A stretch of 64,000 bases of DNA from Miltoncostaea oceani (GCF_018141545.1 NZ_CP064356.1:3485001-3549000), one strand, 5' to 3'; shown: positions 18,690 to 31,059, counted from the stretch's first letter. Notes: a model not told the origin generated them from the sequence alone. A program made the numbers and translations.

Positions 18690-20534
18690 TCACCCCTCGG
18701 CGGCCCGGCCGCCCAGGTGGCGCGCGAGGAAGCGCTCGATGGCGCCGTAGGCGTCCATCCGGTTCTCGGGCTTCACGAACCCGTGGCCCTCGTCGTCCTT
18801 GACCATGTACTCGACCTCGACGCCGCGGGCGCGCAGGGCCGCGACGATCTGGTCGGACTCGGCCTGGGTGACGCGGGGGTCGTTGGCCCCCTGGATGACG
18901 AGGAGCGGGGCGACGATGTCGTCGACCCGGTTGAGGGGGGAGCGGGCCTCGAGGTCGGCGAGCTGCTCCGGGTCGTCGGGGTCGCCGACGTACCGGAACC
19001 AGGTGCTCGCGAGGAGCGGCCGCCAGTACGGCGGGAACGACCGGACGAGCGTCACGAGGCTCGACGGGCCGACGACGCTCACCACCGCCGCGAAGACGTC
19101 GGGGGTGAAGGTCGCGCCGACGAGGGCCGCGTACCCGCCGTAGGAGCCGCCGTAGATGCCGACGCGGGAGCGGTCGGCGATGCCCTCGCCGACGAGCCAC
19201 TCGACGGCGTCGATGAGGTCGTCGTGCATCCGCCCGGCGAACTCGCGCTCGGCGGCGTGCATGAACGCCTTGCCGAAGCCGGTGGAGCCCCGGTAGTTGA
19301 CCTGCAGTACGGCGTAGCCGCGGTTCGCGAGGAGCTGGGCCTGGGGGTCGTACCCCCAGGCGTCGCGGGCCCACGGGCCACCGTGGACCACCAGCACCGC
19401 CGGCAGGTCGCGGGGCTCCGCGTCGAGCGGCAGCGTCAGGTACGAGTGGAGGCGCAGGCCGTCGCGCGAGGTGATGGTGACGGGCCGCATCGGCGCGAGC
19501 GTCGCGGGGTCGAGCCACGGCCGGGACCGGAACAGCAGCTCCGACTCGCCGGTGTCGCGGCGGTACAGGAAGGTCGCGCCGGGGTCGCGGTCGTCGTCGA
19601 AGGAGACGACCCACATCGTCTCCTCCGCGTCCTGGCCGGAGATGCGGGGGTCGCCGGGGTGCAGGGCCCGGACGCGCTCCCAGTCGCGGGCGAGGCGCTC
19701 GTCGAAGGCGTGCATCACCACGCGGTCGCGCAGGTAGACCGCGCCGAGCAGCTCGCCGGTGCGGTCGCTGATGATCGGGCCGGAGAGGTCGACCTCCTCG
19801 TCCGCGTCGATCTCGCGCTCCGAGCCGTCGGCGGGGTCGAGCTCGACGAGGCGCAGCAGGTCGCTGCCGCGGGCGCTCCCCACCCACAGGCGGGTGCCGT
19901 CCGGGGTGAACGCGAAGGGGTGGCCGCCGTCCTCGTTGGCGTACTCGGCGACGACCCGGAACTCCCCGGCCTCGTCGTCGCGCACCAGCAGCTCGTGGTC
20001 GCCGGCGGGCGTCTGCGCCCAGGCCGCGCGCACCCGGCCCTCGCGGTCGGCGAGCCAGCCGATGACGTTGCCCGGGTTGCGCCCGACCAGCTCGAGCCGT
20101 CCGGTCGCGAGGGTCAGCCGGTACGCGTCGAACAGCGCCCGGTCGCGCAGGTTCATCGACACGAGGACGTGGCGGGGCGTGGCCCGCGGCGCCCCGATCA
20201 GGCCGGCGCGGACCCCCGGGTACGGGGTCAGGTCGCGGGCGCGCCCCGCGCCGGTCGCGTCGACCGCGTGGAGGTGGGTGTTCTCGTCGCCGCCGGTGTC
20301 CTGCAGGTAGAGGATCCGGGTGGCGTCGCGCGACCACAGGTAGGACCGCACGCCCCGGTCGCGGTCGTCGGTCACCGGCACGGCGTCGCCCCCGTCGATG
20401 TCCCGCACCCAGACGTTCAGCACGCCGTCGCGGGGGGCGACCCACGACAGGCGGCGCCCGTCCGGGGAGGGCCGCGCGAGGGCCCGCTCCGGGTTGTCGA
20501 AGAGGTGGCGGAGCGGGATCAGGGGTGTCGTCAT
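18690..20534 (-). CDS. S9-family (prolyl oligopeptidase-like) serine peptidase
   Basis: This 614-residue protein has an N-terminal beta-propeller (about residues 1-340) with repeated sheet signatures such as GRRLSWVAPRDG, and a C-terminal alpha/beta hydrolase domain. The catalytic residues are visible: nucleophile GGSYGGYA, Asp in QGANDPRV and His in DEGHGFVK. Such enzymes cleave acyl-peptides or short proline-containing peptides. No signal peptide is seen, so it is probably cytoplasmic. ATG 20534 is chosen; GTG 20552 is an in-frame alternative. Confidence 0.9.
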   Translation of the reverse strand: MTTPLIPLRHLFDNPERALARPSPDGRRLSWVAPRDGVLNVWVRDIDGGDAVPVTDDRDRGVRSYLWSRDATRILYLQDTGGDENTHLHAVDATGAGRARDLTPYPGVRAGLIGAPRATPRHVLVSMNLRDRALFDAYRLTLATGRLELVGRNPGNVIGWLADREGRVRAAWAQTPAGDHELLVRDDEAGEFRVVAEYANEDGGHPFAFTPDGTRLWVGSARGSDLLRLVELDPADGSEREIDADEEVDLSGPIISDRTGELLGAVYLRDRVVMHAFDERLARDWERVRALHPGDPRISGQDAEETMWVVSFDDDRDPGATFLYRRDTGESELLFRSRPWLDPATLAPMRPVTITSRDGLRLHSYLTLPLDAEPRDLPAVLVVHGGPWARDAWGYDPQAQLLANRGYAVLQVNYRGSTGFGKAFMHAAEREFAGRMHDDLIDAVEWLVGEGIADRSRVGIYGGSYGGYAALVGATFTPDVFAAVVSVVGPSSLVTLVRSFPPYWRPLLASTWFRYVGDPDDPEQLADLEARSPLNRVDDIVAPLLVIQGANDPRVTQAESDQIVAALRARGVEVEYMVKDDEGHGFVKPENRMDAYGAIERFLARHLGGRAAEG

Positions 20535-20584
20535 CGCCCGGCATGGTGGCACGTCGGCGGGGCCGGGCGCCGGGGCGCCGCTGG

Positions 20585-20621
20585 TAGTCTCGCGCCCGTG
20601 AGAGCCGGGACGCGCCGATGA
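20585..20621 (+). promoter_or_regulatory. -10 element TAGTCT and 7-codon leader ORF before the kinase
   Basis: TAGTCT (20585-20590) lies seven bases before GTG 20598. That GTG opens a seven-codon frame reading VRAGTRR, which ends at TGA 20619-20621, overlapping the kinase ATG as ATGA. A leaderless mRNA would therefore begin with a tiny ORF that hands ribosomes to the kinase gene. Confidence 0.5.
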
Positions 20622-22234
20622 GGGAGCTGATCGGCCGCGTGGTCGGCGGCTACCGGATCGACTCGGAGCTCGGCCGCGGTGGACAGGCGGTCGTGTACCG
20701 CGCCACGCAGCTCTCGCTGCAGCGCACCGTCGCCCTCAAGGTGGTCGCCGGGCAGCTCTCCGCGGACGCCAGCTTCCTCGAGCGCTTCACCCGCGAGGGC
20801 ATCGCCGCCGCCAGCCTCGACCACCCCCACATCATCCCCGTGTTCGAGGCCGGCGAGGACGACGGGATCGCCTACCTCGCGATGAAGTACGTGGACGGCC
20901 CGTCGTTCGACGCGGTCATCCGGCGCTCGCCCGGCATCGAGGCGCGGCGGACGCTCGCGATCCTGCGCCAGGTCGCGGAGGCGCTCGACTACGTCGCCGA
21001 GCGCGGGATGGTGCACCGCGACGTGAAGCCCGCGAACGTCCTGCTCGGACCCGGTGACCACGCGTACCTCTCCGACTTCGGCCTGATCAAGGCGATCAGC
21101 GCGAGCCGCCTCACCGGGACCGGCGTCTGGATGGGCACCCTCGAGTACGTCGCGCCGGAGCAGATCCGCGGCTCCGACGTGACGCCGGCGGCCGACCGCT
21201 ACGCCCTCGCCGCCGTCGCGTTCGAGGCGCTCACCGGATCGGCGGTGTTCGCGCGCGAGGACCGCGCCGCGACCCTCTACGCCCACATCAGCGAGCCCCC
21301 GCCGTCCGCCTCGGAGCGCCTCCCCGCCCTCGGCCCCTCCGTCGATGCGGTGCTCGCCCGCGGCCTGGCGAAGTCGGCCGACGACCGCTACCCGACGGCG
21401 GTGGCCTTCGTGACGGCGCTGGAGACGGCGATCGCCGCGACCCCGGGGGCCGGCGACGCCGTGCCCGGCCGCGACGCGCCGGTCGTCGCCGGCCCGACCA
21501 TCGCGGGGGACGCCGTCCCGCCGCCGCCTCCCCCGCCGCCGACGACACCCCCGACGGCGCCGCCGGCGCCCGTCCCGCCGCCACCACCGCCGCCGCCCTC
21601 CGACCCACCCGCCACGCCGGACCCCCCGCCTCCCCCGCCACCGGTGTCGGACCCGGTCGGCGACGGCCCGGGCGGAGCCCCCCGCTGGCGCGTCCCCGCG
21701 ATCGTCGGCGCGGTCGTCGCGGCGGTCCTCGTGGTCATCGGGGTCGTCGCCCTGACCTCGGGGGGCGGCGGCACCCGCACCGTCACCACCTTCGTCGGGG
21801 CGTCCACCTCGGCCCCCGCCACGGAGACGACGGCGGCGGGGCCGGTCCCGATCGGCGCCGTCCTGCCGGCCGCGGTCGACGGCTGGCAGCTCGCCGGCAC
21901 GGATCGCGAGGTGCTCGGCGTGGAGCTCGCGGGACGCGGCGAGGTCGAGGTGGCCGAAGCGACCCGGGCCGGTGAGTACGCCCTGCTGGTGGGGCTGGCG
22001 CCCGACGGGGAGGACGGCCGGGTCGCGGCGGAGCGCCTCCGCACGGAGATCGCCGGCAGCCCGGACGGCACCGTGCCCCTGACGGGGATGGCGTCGGAGG
22101 GGTCGGTGCAGACCAGCGGGGGCGCGAGCGTCGTGTCGTTCGCCGACGACCGCCGCGCGGTGCTCGTGTTCGCCGGCGACCGGCAGGTCGCCGTCGATCT
22201 CGCAACCGCCGCGAGCACGGCCCTCGCCCCCTGA
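20618..22234 (+). CDS. Membrane Ser/Thr protein kinase (PknB-like kinase domain)
   Basis: This 538-residue kinase has a cytoplasmic Hanks-type domain (about residues 10-270). It shows the Gly loop LGRGGQAVVYRA, catalytic Lys in VALKVV, HRDVKPANVLL, DFGLIK and APEQ. A proline-rich linker (about 308-348) with three runs of seven to nine prolines follows, then one membrane helix (about 360-382) and an extracytoplasmic domain of about 155 residues. It has no PASTA repeats; the outer domain is unassigned and may sense a ligand. It is transcribed divergently from the S9 peptidase. Confidence 0.9.
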   Translation: MRELIGRVVGGYRIDSELGRGGQAVVYRATQLSLQRTVALKVVAGQLSADASFLERFTREGIAAASLDHPHIIPVFEAGEDDGIAYLAMKYVDGPSFDAVIRRSPGIEARRTLAILRQVAEALDYVAERGMVHRDVKPANVLLGPGDHAYLSDFGLIKAISASRLTGTGVWMGTLEYVAPEQIRGSDVTPAADRYALAAVAFEALTGSAVFAREDRAATLYAHISEPPPSASERLPALGPSVDAVLARGLAKSADDRYPTAVAFVTALETAIAATPGAGDAVPGRDAPVVAGPTIAGDAVPPPPPPPPTTPPTAPPAPVPPPPPPPPSDPPATPDPPPPPPPVSDPVGDGPGGAPRWRVPAIVGAVVAAVLVVIGVVALTSGGGGTRTVTTFVGASTSAPATETTAAGPVPIGAVLPAAVDGWQLAGTDREVLGVELAGRGEVEVAEATRAGEYALLVGLAPDGEDGRVAAERLRTEIAGSPDGTVPLTGMASEGSVQTSGGASVVSFADDRRAVLVFAGDRQVAVDLATAASTALAP

Positions 22235-22249
22235 ACGGCGCCCCGCGGA

Positions 22250-22268
22250 CGCGCGGTTGTGCCGCGCG
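22250..22268 (+). terminator. 7-bp GC hairpin after the kinase gene
   Basis: CGCGCGG and CCGCGCG flank a five-base loop 16 bases after the kinase stop. The hairpin covers the -35 region of the following fab promoter, so termination and initiation signals overlap here. Confidence 0.45.
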
Positions 22269-22286
22269 CTCCCGTCCATCTATGAT
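22257..22286 (+). promoter_or_regulatory. fab operon promoter TTGTGC-N18-TATGAT
   Basis: A partial -35 TTGTGC (22257-22262) and a near-consensus -10 TATGAT (22281-22286) are 18 bases apart. Transcription should start near 22293, giving a leader of about 47 bases before the short ORF at 22340. Confidence 0.6.
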
Positions 22287-22339
22287 CTGCGGCTGATCCG
22301 GGTACCCGCCCATCACGTCCGACGCTTCGAGGAGACCGC

Positions 22340-22387
22340 ATGACATCCATGGCGCGTCCCCGCCCCGGCGTGGAGAACCCGAACTGA
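22340..22387 (+). CDS. 15-codon leader peptide upstream of fabD
   Basis: ATG 22340, preceded by GAGGAG, opens a 15-residue frame reading MTSMARPRPGVENPN. Its TGA (22385-22387) overlaps the CTG at which fabD must begin. It is the only ATG-started frame between the promoter and fabD. Its likely role is to load ribosomes and couple translation into fabD, possibly as a regulatory leader. The peptide itself resembles nothing I recognise. Confidence 0.4.
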   Translation: MTSMARPRPGVENPN

Positions 22388-23307
22388 TCGCGCTGCTCTT
22401 CCCCGGCCAGGGGGCGCAGCAGGTCGGCATGGGCAAGGCGCTCGTCGAGGCCTACCCCGTCGCCCGCGAGACGTTCGAGGAGGCCAACGACCTCCTCGGA
22501 TTCGACCTCGCGCGCCTCTGCTTCGAGGGGCCCCACGAGACGCTGATGTCCACGGAGATCTGCCAGCCGGCGGTGCTCACGCACTCCGTCGCCGCGTGGC
22601 GGGTCGCCCGGGCGCACGGCGTGGAGGGCGACCTCACGATGGGCCACTCGCTCGGCGAGTACGCCGCCCTCGTCGCCTGCGGGAGCCTCTCCTTCGAGGC
22701 GGCGCTGATGCTGGTGCAGGCCCGCGGGGCCGCCACCACCGACGTCGTCACCCGCACCCCCGGCTCGATGGCCGCCCTGCTGGGCGCCAGCGACGAGGAC
22801 GTCGAGGCGCTCTGCCTCGAGGCCGGCGAGGTGTGGCCCGCGAACTACAACTGCCCCGGCCAGATCGTCGCCTCCGGCCTGCACCGAGGCGTCGACCGCC
22901 TGCTCGACCTGGCGCGCGCCCGCGGCATCAAGGCCCGCCTGCTCGACGTGGACGGCGCCTTCCACTCGGCGGTCATGGCGCCCGCGGCCGAGAAGCTGCG
23001 CGAGACGCTCAGCAGCGTCAAGCTGAGCACGCCGTCGCTGCCCTTCCTGTCGGCGACGTCGGCGGCCTTCGAGAAGGGCGAGCGCGTCCGCTCCCTCCTC
23101 GCCCAGCAGCTCACCGCGCCGGTCCGCTTCACCCAGTCCGTCCGGCTCGCCCTCGACCACGGCGTCGACCAGTTCGTGGAGTTCGGTCACCGCCGCGTCC
23201 TCGTCGGCCTCGTCCGCCGGATCCGCCCGGGGGTGGACGCCGTCCACCTGGGCGACCCGTCCGACCTCCCGGCCCTTCTGGCGCTCGCCGGGAAATCGCC
23301 GGGATAG
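22384..23307 (+). CDS. fabD: Malonyl-CoA:ACP transacylase
   Basis: FabD loads malonyl groups onto acyl carrier protein for fatty-acid elongation. The protein of about 307 residues shows LFPGQGAQQVGMG at the N-terminus, nucleophile motif GHSLGEYAAL with the active Ser near residue 89, and a catalytic His in DGAFHSAVMAP. The first ATG in frame (22429) would remove the conserved GQGAQ motif. The only suitable start is CTG 22384, with GGAG eight bases upstream and CTGA overlap with a short leader ORF. It is first in the operon fabD-fabG-fabF-fabF. Confidence 0.9.
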   Translation: MIALLFPGQGAQQVGMGKALVEAYPVARETFEEANDLLGFDLARLCFEGPHETLMSTEICQPAVLTHSVAAWRVARAHGVEGDLTMGHSLGEYAALVACGSLSFEAALMLVQARGAATTDVVTRTPGSMAALLGASDEDVEALCLEAGEVWPANYNCPGQIVASGLHRGVDRLLDLARARGIKARLLDVDGAFHSAVMAPAAEKLRETLSSVKLSTPSLPFLSATSAAFEKGERVRSLLAQQLTAPVRFTQSVRLALDHGVDQFVEFGHRRVLVGLVRRIRPGVDAVHLGDPSDLPALLALAGKSPG

Positions 23308-23309
23308 CG

Positions 23310-24041
23310 GTGCCCGTCGCGCTCGTCACCGGAGCGAGCAAGGGGATCGGAGCGGCGTGTGCGGTGGCCCTGGCGGAGCGCGGCTACGACGTCGGCCTGA
23401 CCTACGCCGATGACCGCGCGGGCGCCGAGGCCACGGCCGCCCGCGTCGAGGCCGCCGGCCGCCGCGCGCTCGTGCACCGCGCCCAGGCCCGCGACCCCGA
23501 GGCCGCCCCCGCGATGGTCGCCGCGACCGAGGACGCCCTCGGGCCGATCGACGCGCTCGTCGCGAACGCGGGCATCACCCGCGACGGCCCCGCGGTCCGG
23601 ATGACGGGCGACGCCTGGCGCGACCCGATCGACGTGAACCTCACCGGCACGATGAACGCGGCGCGGGCGGTGCTGCGCGGCATGCTGCGCCGCCGGTCCG
23701 GGAGCATCGTCGCGATCTCCTCCGTCGTCGGGGTGCAGGGCAACGCGGGCCAGGCCAACTACGCCGCGTCGAAGGCGGGCATCATCGGCCTCGTCCGCGC
23801 CCTCGCCCGCGAGGCCGGGCCGCGGGGCGTGAGGGTCAACGCCGTCGCGCCCGGGTACGTGACGACCAGGCTGACGGACGTCCTCGCCGACGAGCACCGC
23901 GGGCACCTGCTGTCCGCCACCGCGCTGGGGCGCCTCGGGACCCCCGAGGACGTCGCCGGACCGGTCGCGTTCCTCTGCTCGCCGGAGTCCGCGTTCGTCA
24001 CGGGGGCGGTGCTGGCGGTGGACGGGGGGTTGCGGATATGA
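23310..24041 (+). CDS. fabG: 3-oxoacyl-ACP reductase
   Basis: FabG reduces 3-oxoacyl-ACP with NADPH. The 243-residue SDR protein has the cofactor loop TGASKGIGAA, NAG in LVANAGITRDG, catalytic Ser in AISSVVG, the YAASK pair (Tyr-Lys) and C-terminal AVDGGLRI. GTG 23310 starts two bases after the fabD stop. The last bases overlap the first ketosynthase as ATGA. Position between fabD and fabF supports a fatty-acid role over other SDR functions. Confidence 0.92.
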   Translation: MPVALVTGASKGIGAACAVALAERGYDVGLTYADDRAGAEATAARVEAAGRRALVHRAQARDPEAAPAMVAATEDALGPIDALVANAGITRDGPAVRMTGDAWRDPIDVNLTGTMNAARAVLRGMLRRRSGSIVAISSVVGVQGNAGQANYAASKAGIIGLVRALAREAGPRGVRVNAVAPGYVTTRLTDVLADEHRGHLLSATALGRLGTPEDVAGPVAFLCSPESAFVTGAVLAVDGGLRI

Positions 24042-25288
24042 GCGGGCAGCGCAGGGTTGTGGTGACGGGGCTGGGGATCGTCTCCCCCCTCGGGATCGGC
24101 TGGCGGGACTCGTGGGACGCCGCGCTCGCCGGCACGTCGACGGCGCGCACGATCACGCGCTTCGACCCGGTGGACCACGCGTGCAAGATCGCCTGCGAGG
24201 TCCGGGGCTTCGACCCCGACGACCACATCGACCGCCGGGCGGCGCGGCGCATGGACCGGGCGAGCCAGCTCGCCGTGGCCGCCGCCCGCATGGCCGTCGA
24301 GGACGCCGGGCTCGAGATCCGCGGCGGCGGCGAGCGGGCCGGCGCCGTGATCTCGACGGGCAACGGGTCGAGCCAGACCTTCGAGGACAACGACGCCCAG
24401 CTCATCGCGCGCGGCCCGGGGCGGGCCTCCCCCCTGATGGTCCCCATGACGATCGTGAACATGTCGGCCGGCCACGTCTCGATGCAGCTCGGCCTGCGCG
24501 GGCCGAGCTCGTGCGTGGTCACCGCCTGCGCCTCGGGCAACCACGGCATCGGCGACGCGTCGGCGATCATCCGCAAGGGCGCCGCCGACGTGATGGTCGC
24601 CGGCGGGACCGAGGCGGGCGTCACCCCCTTCTGCATGGCGGGCCTCGACGCGACGCGGGCCCTGTCGCGGCGCAACGACGACCCCGAGCACGCGAGCCGC
24701 CCCTTCGACCGCGACCGCGACGGGTTCGTGTCGGCGGAGGGCGCCGGCATCCTCGTGCTCGAGAGCCTGGAGCACGCCCTCGACCGCGGGGCGCCGATCA
24801 TCTGCGAGCTCGTCGGCTACGGCGCCAGCAGCGACGCCTACCACCTGACCGAGCCGGACCCGAGCGGCCGCTGGCAGGTCGCGGCGATGCGCGCCGCCCT
24901 CGCCCGCGGCGGCCTCGACGGCACCGACGTGGACTACGTCAACGCGCACGGCACCTCCACCGGCGCCGGCGACCCCGTCGAGATCGGCGCGATCCGCCAG
25001 CTCGTCGGCGACGACCGCGCGCCGTCGGTGATGGTCTCGTCCACGAAGTCGATGCACGGCCACGGCATGGGCGCCGCCGGCGGCTTCGAGGCGGTGCTGA
25101 CCGCCCTCGCCATCCGCGAGGGCCGGGTCCCGCCGACGATCAACGTCGAGAACCTCGACCCGGCGTGCGCCGGCGTCGACCACGTCCTCGGCGAGAGCCG
25201 CGCGACCCCCGTCGACGTGGCGATCTCCAACTCCTTCGGGTTCGGCGGCCACAACGCCGTGCTCGCGTTCGCGCGGTACGACGCATGA
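24038..25288 (+). CDS. fabF: Beta-ketoacyl-ACP synthase II, first copy
   Basis: This 416-residue condensing enzyme keeps the Cys-His-His triad: TACASGNHG (Cys), NAHGTSTGAGDP (His) and TKSMHGHGMGAAGG (Lys, His). In the last motif the usual Thr after SM is His. It elongates acyl-ACP with malonyl-ACP. It overlaps fabG and the second ketosynthase by ATGA on both sides. No acpP or fabH is present in the window, so the carrier protein must be encoded elsewhere. Confidence 0.92.
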   Translation: MSGQRRVVVTGLGIVSPLGIGWRDSWDAALAGTSTARTITRFDPVDHACKIACEVRGFDPDDHIDRRAARRMDRASQLAVAAARMAVEDAGLEIRGGGERAGAVISTGNGSSQTFEDNDAQLIARGPGRASPLMVPMTIVNMSAGHVSMQLGLRGPSSCVVTACASGNHGIGDASAIIRKGAADVMVAGGTEAGVTPFCMAGLDATRALSRRNDDPEHASRPFDRDRDGFVSAEGAGILVLESLEHALDRGAPIICELVGYGASSDAYHLTEPDPSGRWQVAAMRAALARGGLDGTDVDYVNAHGTSTGAGDPVEIGAIRQLVGDDRAPSVMVSSTKSMHGHGMGAAGGFEAVLTALAIREGRVPPTINVENLDPACAGVDHVLGESRATPVDVAISNSFGFGGHNAVLAFARYDA

Positions 25289-26547
25289 GCGGCGACGGGC
25301 GCGTGCGCGTCGTCATCACCGGCATCGGGGTGGTCTGCCCCCTCGGCATCGGCCGCGAGGAGATGTGGGCGTCCGTGCGGGCCGGGCGCTCCGGCGCCGG
25401 CCTGATCACGCTCTTCGACACCACCGACTGGCCCGTGCGGATGGCCTGCGAGGCCCACGGCTTCGACCCCGCCGACTTCATCGACCGCAAGGCGTCGCGG
25501 CGCATGGACCGCTACGCGCAGCTCGCGGTCGCGGCGGCGCGGCTCGCGGTGGCCGACGCGGGCCTGCCGATCGACGACGACGGCGCCGGCATCGGCGCGA
25601 TCATCGGCAACGGCGGCTCCGGGACGATCTCCCGCGAGGAGCAGCACCGGATCATGATCGAGCGCGGCGTCGACCGCGTCTCGCCGTTCGCGATCCCCCT
25701 GAGCGTCGCGAACATGGGCGCTGGGCAGGTCTCGATCGAGCTGGGCCTGCGCGGGCCGGTCACGGCGGTGTGCACGGCGTGCGCGGCCGGCACCGACGCC
25801 ATCGGCACCGCGACCGACGTCATCCGCCGCGGCGACGCCCGCGCGATGCTCGCCGGCGGCGGCGACACCCTCATCAGCCCGTACTTCGTGGCCGGCTTCG
25901 ACGCGATGCGCGTCCTGTCGCACCGCAACGACGACCCCGCCGGCGCGGCGCGGCCCTTCGACCAGGACCGCGACGGCTTCCTGGTGGGCGAGGCCGGCGC
26001 CGTCGTCGTGCTGGAGCGGCGTGACGACGCCATCGCCCGCGGCGCCGGGATCATCTGCGAGGTCGCGGGGTACGGCGCCAGCGCCGACGCCCACCACATC
26101 ACCGACCCCGACCCGAGCGGCGCCGCCCAGGGCCGCGCCGTGCGGGCCGCGCTCGCCGACGCCGGGATCGAGCCGGCCGAGGTCGACCACGTCAACGCCC
26201 ACGGCGGGGCCAGCAAGCCCGGCGACCCCGCCGAGGTGCTGATGCTGCGCGAGGTGCTCGGCGACGAGGTCGCTGCCCGCGTCGCGGTCAGCGCCACCAA
26301 GTCGATGCACGGCCACTGCATGGGCGCCACCGGGGCCCTCGAGGCCGCGATCACCGCGCTCGCCGTGCACGAGTCGGTGCTGCCGCCGACGATCAACCTC
26401 CACAACGTGGCGCCCGAGTGCGTCGGCGTGGACCACGTCGCGAACACCGCGCGGCCCGCCGACATCCGCGTCGCCCTCTCGGCCTCGTACGGCCTGGGCG
26501 GGCACAACGCGGTCCTCGCGCTGACCCGGGACGACGCGGCACGATGA
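25285..26547 (+). CDS. fabF: Beta-ketoacyl-ACP synthase, second copy
   Basis: This 420-residue paralogue of the preceding ketosynthase also keeps the triad: VCTACAAGTDAIG (Cys), NAHGGASKPGDP (His, with the usual TST changed to GAS) and TKSMHGHCMGATGA (Lys, His). It is therefore probably an active enzyme, unlike the Cys-less chain-length factor of type II polyketide clusters. The two may differ in chain length or branched-chain preference, or form a heterodimer (inference). Overlaps are ATGA at both ends. Confidence 0.88.
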   Translation: MSGDGRVRVVITGIGVVCPLGIGREEMWASVRAGRSGAGLITLFDTTDWPVRMACEAHGFDPADFIDRKASRRMDRYAQLAVAAARLAVADAGLPIDDDGAGIGAIIGNGGSGTISREEQHRIMIERGVDRVSPFAIPLSVANMGAGQVSIELGLRGPVTAVCTACAAGTDAIGTATDVIRRGDARAMLAGGGDTLISPYFVAGFDAMRVLSHRNDDPAGAARPFDQDRDGFLVGEAGAVVVLERRDDAIARGAGIICEVAGYGASADAHHITDPDPSGAAQGRAVRAALADAGIEPAEVDHVNAHGGASKPGDPAEVLMLREVLGDEVAARVAVSATKSMHGHCMGATGALEAAITALAVHESVLPPTINLHNVAPECVGVDHVANTARPADIRVALSASYGLGGHNAVLALTRDDAAR

Positions 26548-26774
26548 GCTGGATCCGCGGGCTCACCCCGAGGGCCGAGAAGACGATCCGCCTCGTCGTC
26601 ACGTGCGCCGTGGCCGCGGTCCTCGGCATCACCGCCGTGGTGATCGACAGCGAGCCGCTGGCGTACGTCGCGTCGGGGATCGTGCTCGCCGGGATCCTCG
26701 CCGGCCCCGTCATCGCCCGGCTCCTCGCACCCCCCCGCGACGGGGTGCCACCCCCGGGCGACGGCGGTCGGTGA
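26544..26774 (+). CDS. Small membrane protein, two helices
   Basis: This 76-residue protein has two predicted membrane helices (about residues 17-35 and 40-61) and a Pro/Gly-rich tail. It overlaps the second ketosynthase by ATGA and is the last gene of the fab operon. I do not recognise a family. Confidence 0.55.
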   Translation: MSWIRGLTPRAEKTIRLVVTCAVAAVLGITAVVIDSEPLAYVASGIVLAGILAGPVIARLLAPPRDGVPPPGDGGR

Positions 26775-26781
26775 GAGGCGG

Positions 26782-26787
26782 TACCCT
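26782..26787 (+). promoter_or_regulatory. -10 element TACCCT, leaderless metH start
   Basis: TACCCT ends six bases before ATG 26794. This leaves no room for a cobalamin or SAM riboswitch in the metH leader. Confidence 0.6.
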
Positions 26788-26793
26788 CGGCGG

Positions 26794-30508
<3,715 letters not shown>

Positions 30509-30510
<2 letters not shown>

Positions 30511-30925
30511 CCGTCCCGCGGCGCCCGGCGCCGCGACCTGGGTCCTCGACACGAACGCGTTCGACGCGCTGGTGGCCTCCGGCGAGGTGGCGGAGCGTGC
30601 GCGGCGCCTCTGCGCGCGGGGGGCGGTGCGGTTCGAGACGAGCGAGGTGCAGGAGGGCGAGCTCGCCCGCCTCCGCGACGCGGACCGCGAGAAGCACCGC
30701 CGCGCCGACCGGATCCCCCGGTTCGTGGTGCCGGCCGCCGAGGTCCGGGGGGTCGCCCCCCGCCACGTCCGCGACGCCCGCATCGCGGCGACCGCCCGCC
30801 GCGACGGCCACGTCCTCGTGACCGACGACCGGCCGTTGCGCGAACGGGCCGCCGCCCTCGGGGTCACGACGTGGGACACGGCGCGGCTGATCGAGGAGCT
30901 CGCCCGCCGGGACGCCCCCGCCTGA
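30509..30925 (+). CDS. PIN-domain protein, start not resolved
   Basis: The frame encodes a compact PIN-like nuclease fold with acidic residues in VLDTNAFDALV, SEVQEGEL, RDARIAATA and LVTDDRPL. The first ATG/GTG/TTG in frame is GTG 30572, after the essential LDTN motif at about 30542-30553. No start codon of any usual kind lies between the MetH stop and that motif. CTG 30507, overlapping the MetH stop as CTGA, is in a different frame and would need one indel in the GC-rich stretch 30511-30538. The coordinates give the open frame only. No antitoxin gene is adjacent. Confidence 0.55.
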
Positions 30926-30942
30926 CGGCGCGGGCCGCGCCG
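30926..30942 (+). terminator. 7-bp GC hairpin after the PIN gene
   Basis: CGGCGCG and CGCGCCG flank a three-base loop immediately after the PIN-domain stop codon. Confidence 0.5.
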
Positions 30943-31015
30943 GGCGGCCCATCGACAGCGGGCTCACGGCCGGTCCACAGCCCGATCCCAGGCGCGGCCG
31001 CTTCACTCGGGGCGA

Positions 31016-31038
31016 CGCCGCGGGACTGGCCCGCGGCG
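31016..31038. repeat. 9-bp inverted repeat upstream of the ABC exporter
   Basis: CGCCGCGGG and CCCGCGGCG flank a five-base spacer, 21 bases before the permease start. It could be an operator, an attenuator or a second terminator for the preceding gene. Confidence 0.4.
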
Positions 31039-31059
31039 CACGACACGAGAAGCGGGCCC

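Noticed and set aside
21520-21650. CRISPR-like or tandem repeat in the kinase gene
   Set aside because: The CCG-rich repeats encode a polyproline linker in frame and have no spacer-repeat regularity.
24038-26547. Type II polyketide KS-alpha/chain-length-factor pair
   Set aside because: Both proteins retain the active-site Cys and both His, and the neighbours are fabD and fabG without cyclases or aromatases.
26775-26793. Cobalamin or SAM riboswitch upstream of metH
   Set aside because: The gap is 19 bases and holds a -10 element that implies a leaderless mRNA, so no leader RNA can fold.
30572-30925. Type II toxin-antitoxin module
   Set aside because: The PIN-like frame has no adjacent small DNA-binding antitoxin; it is flanked by metH and an ABC exporter.
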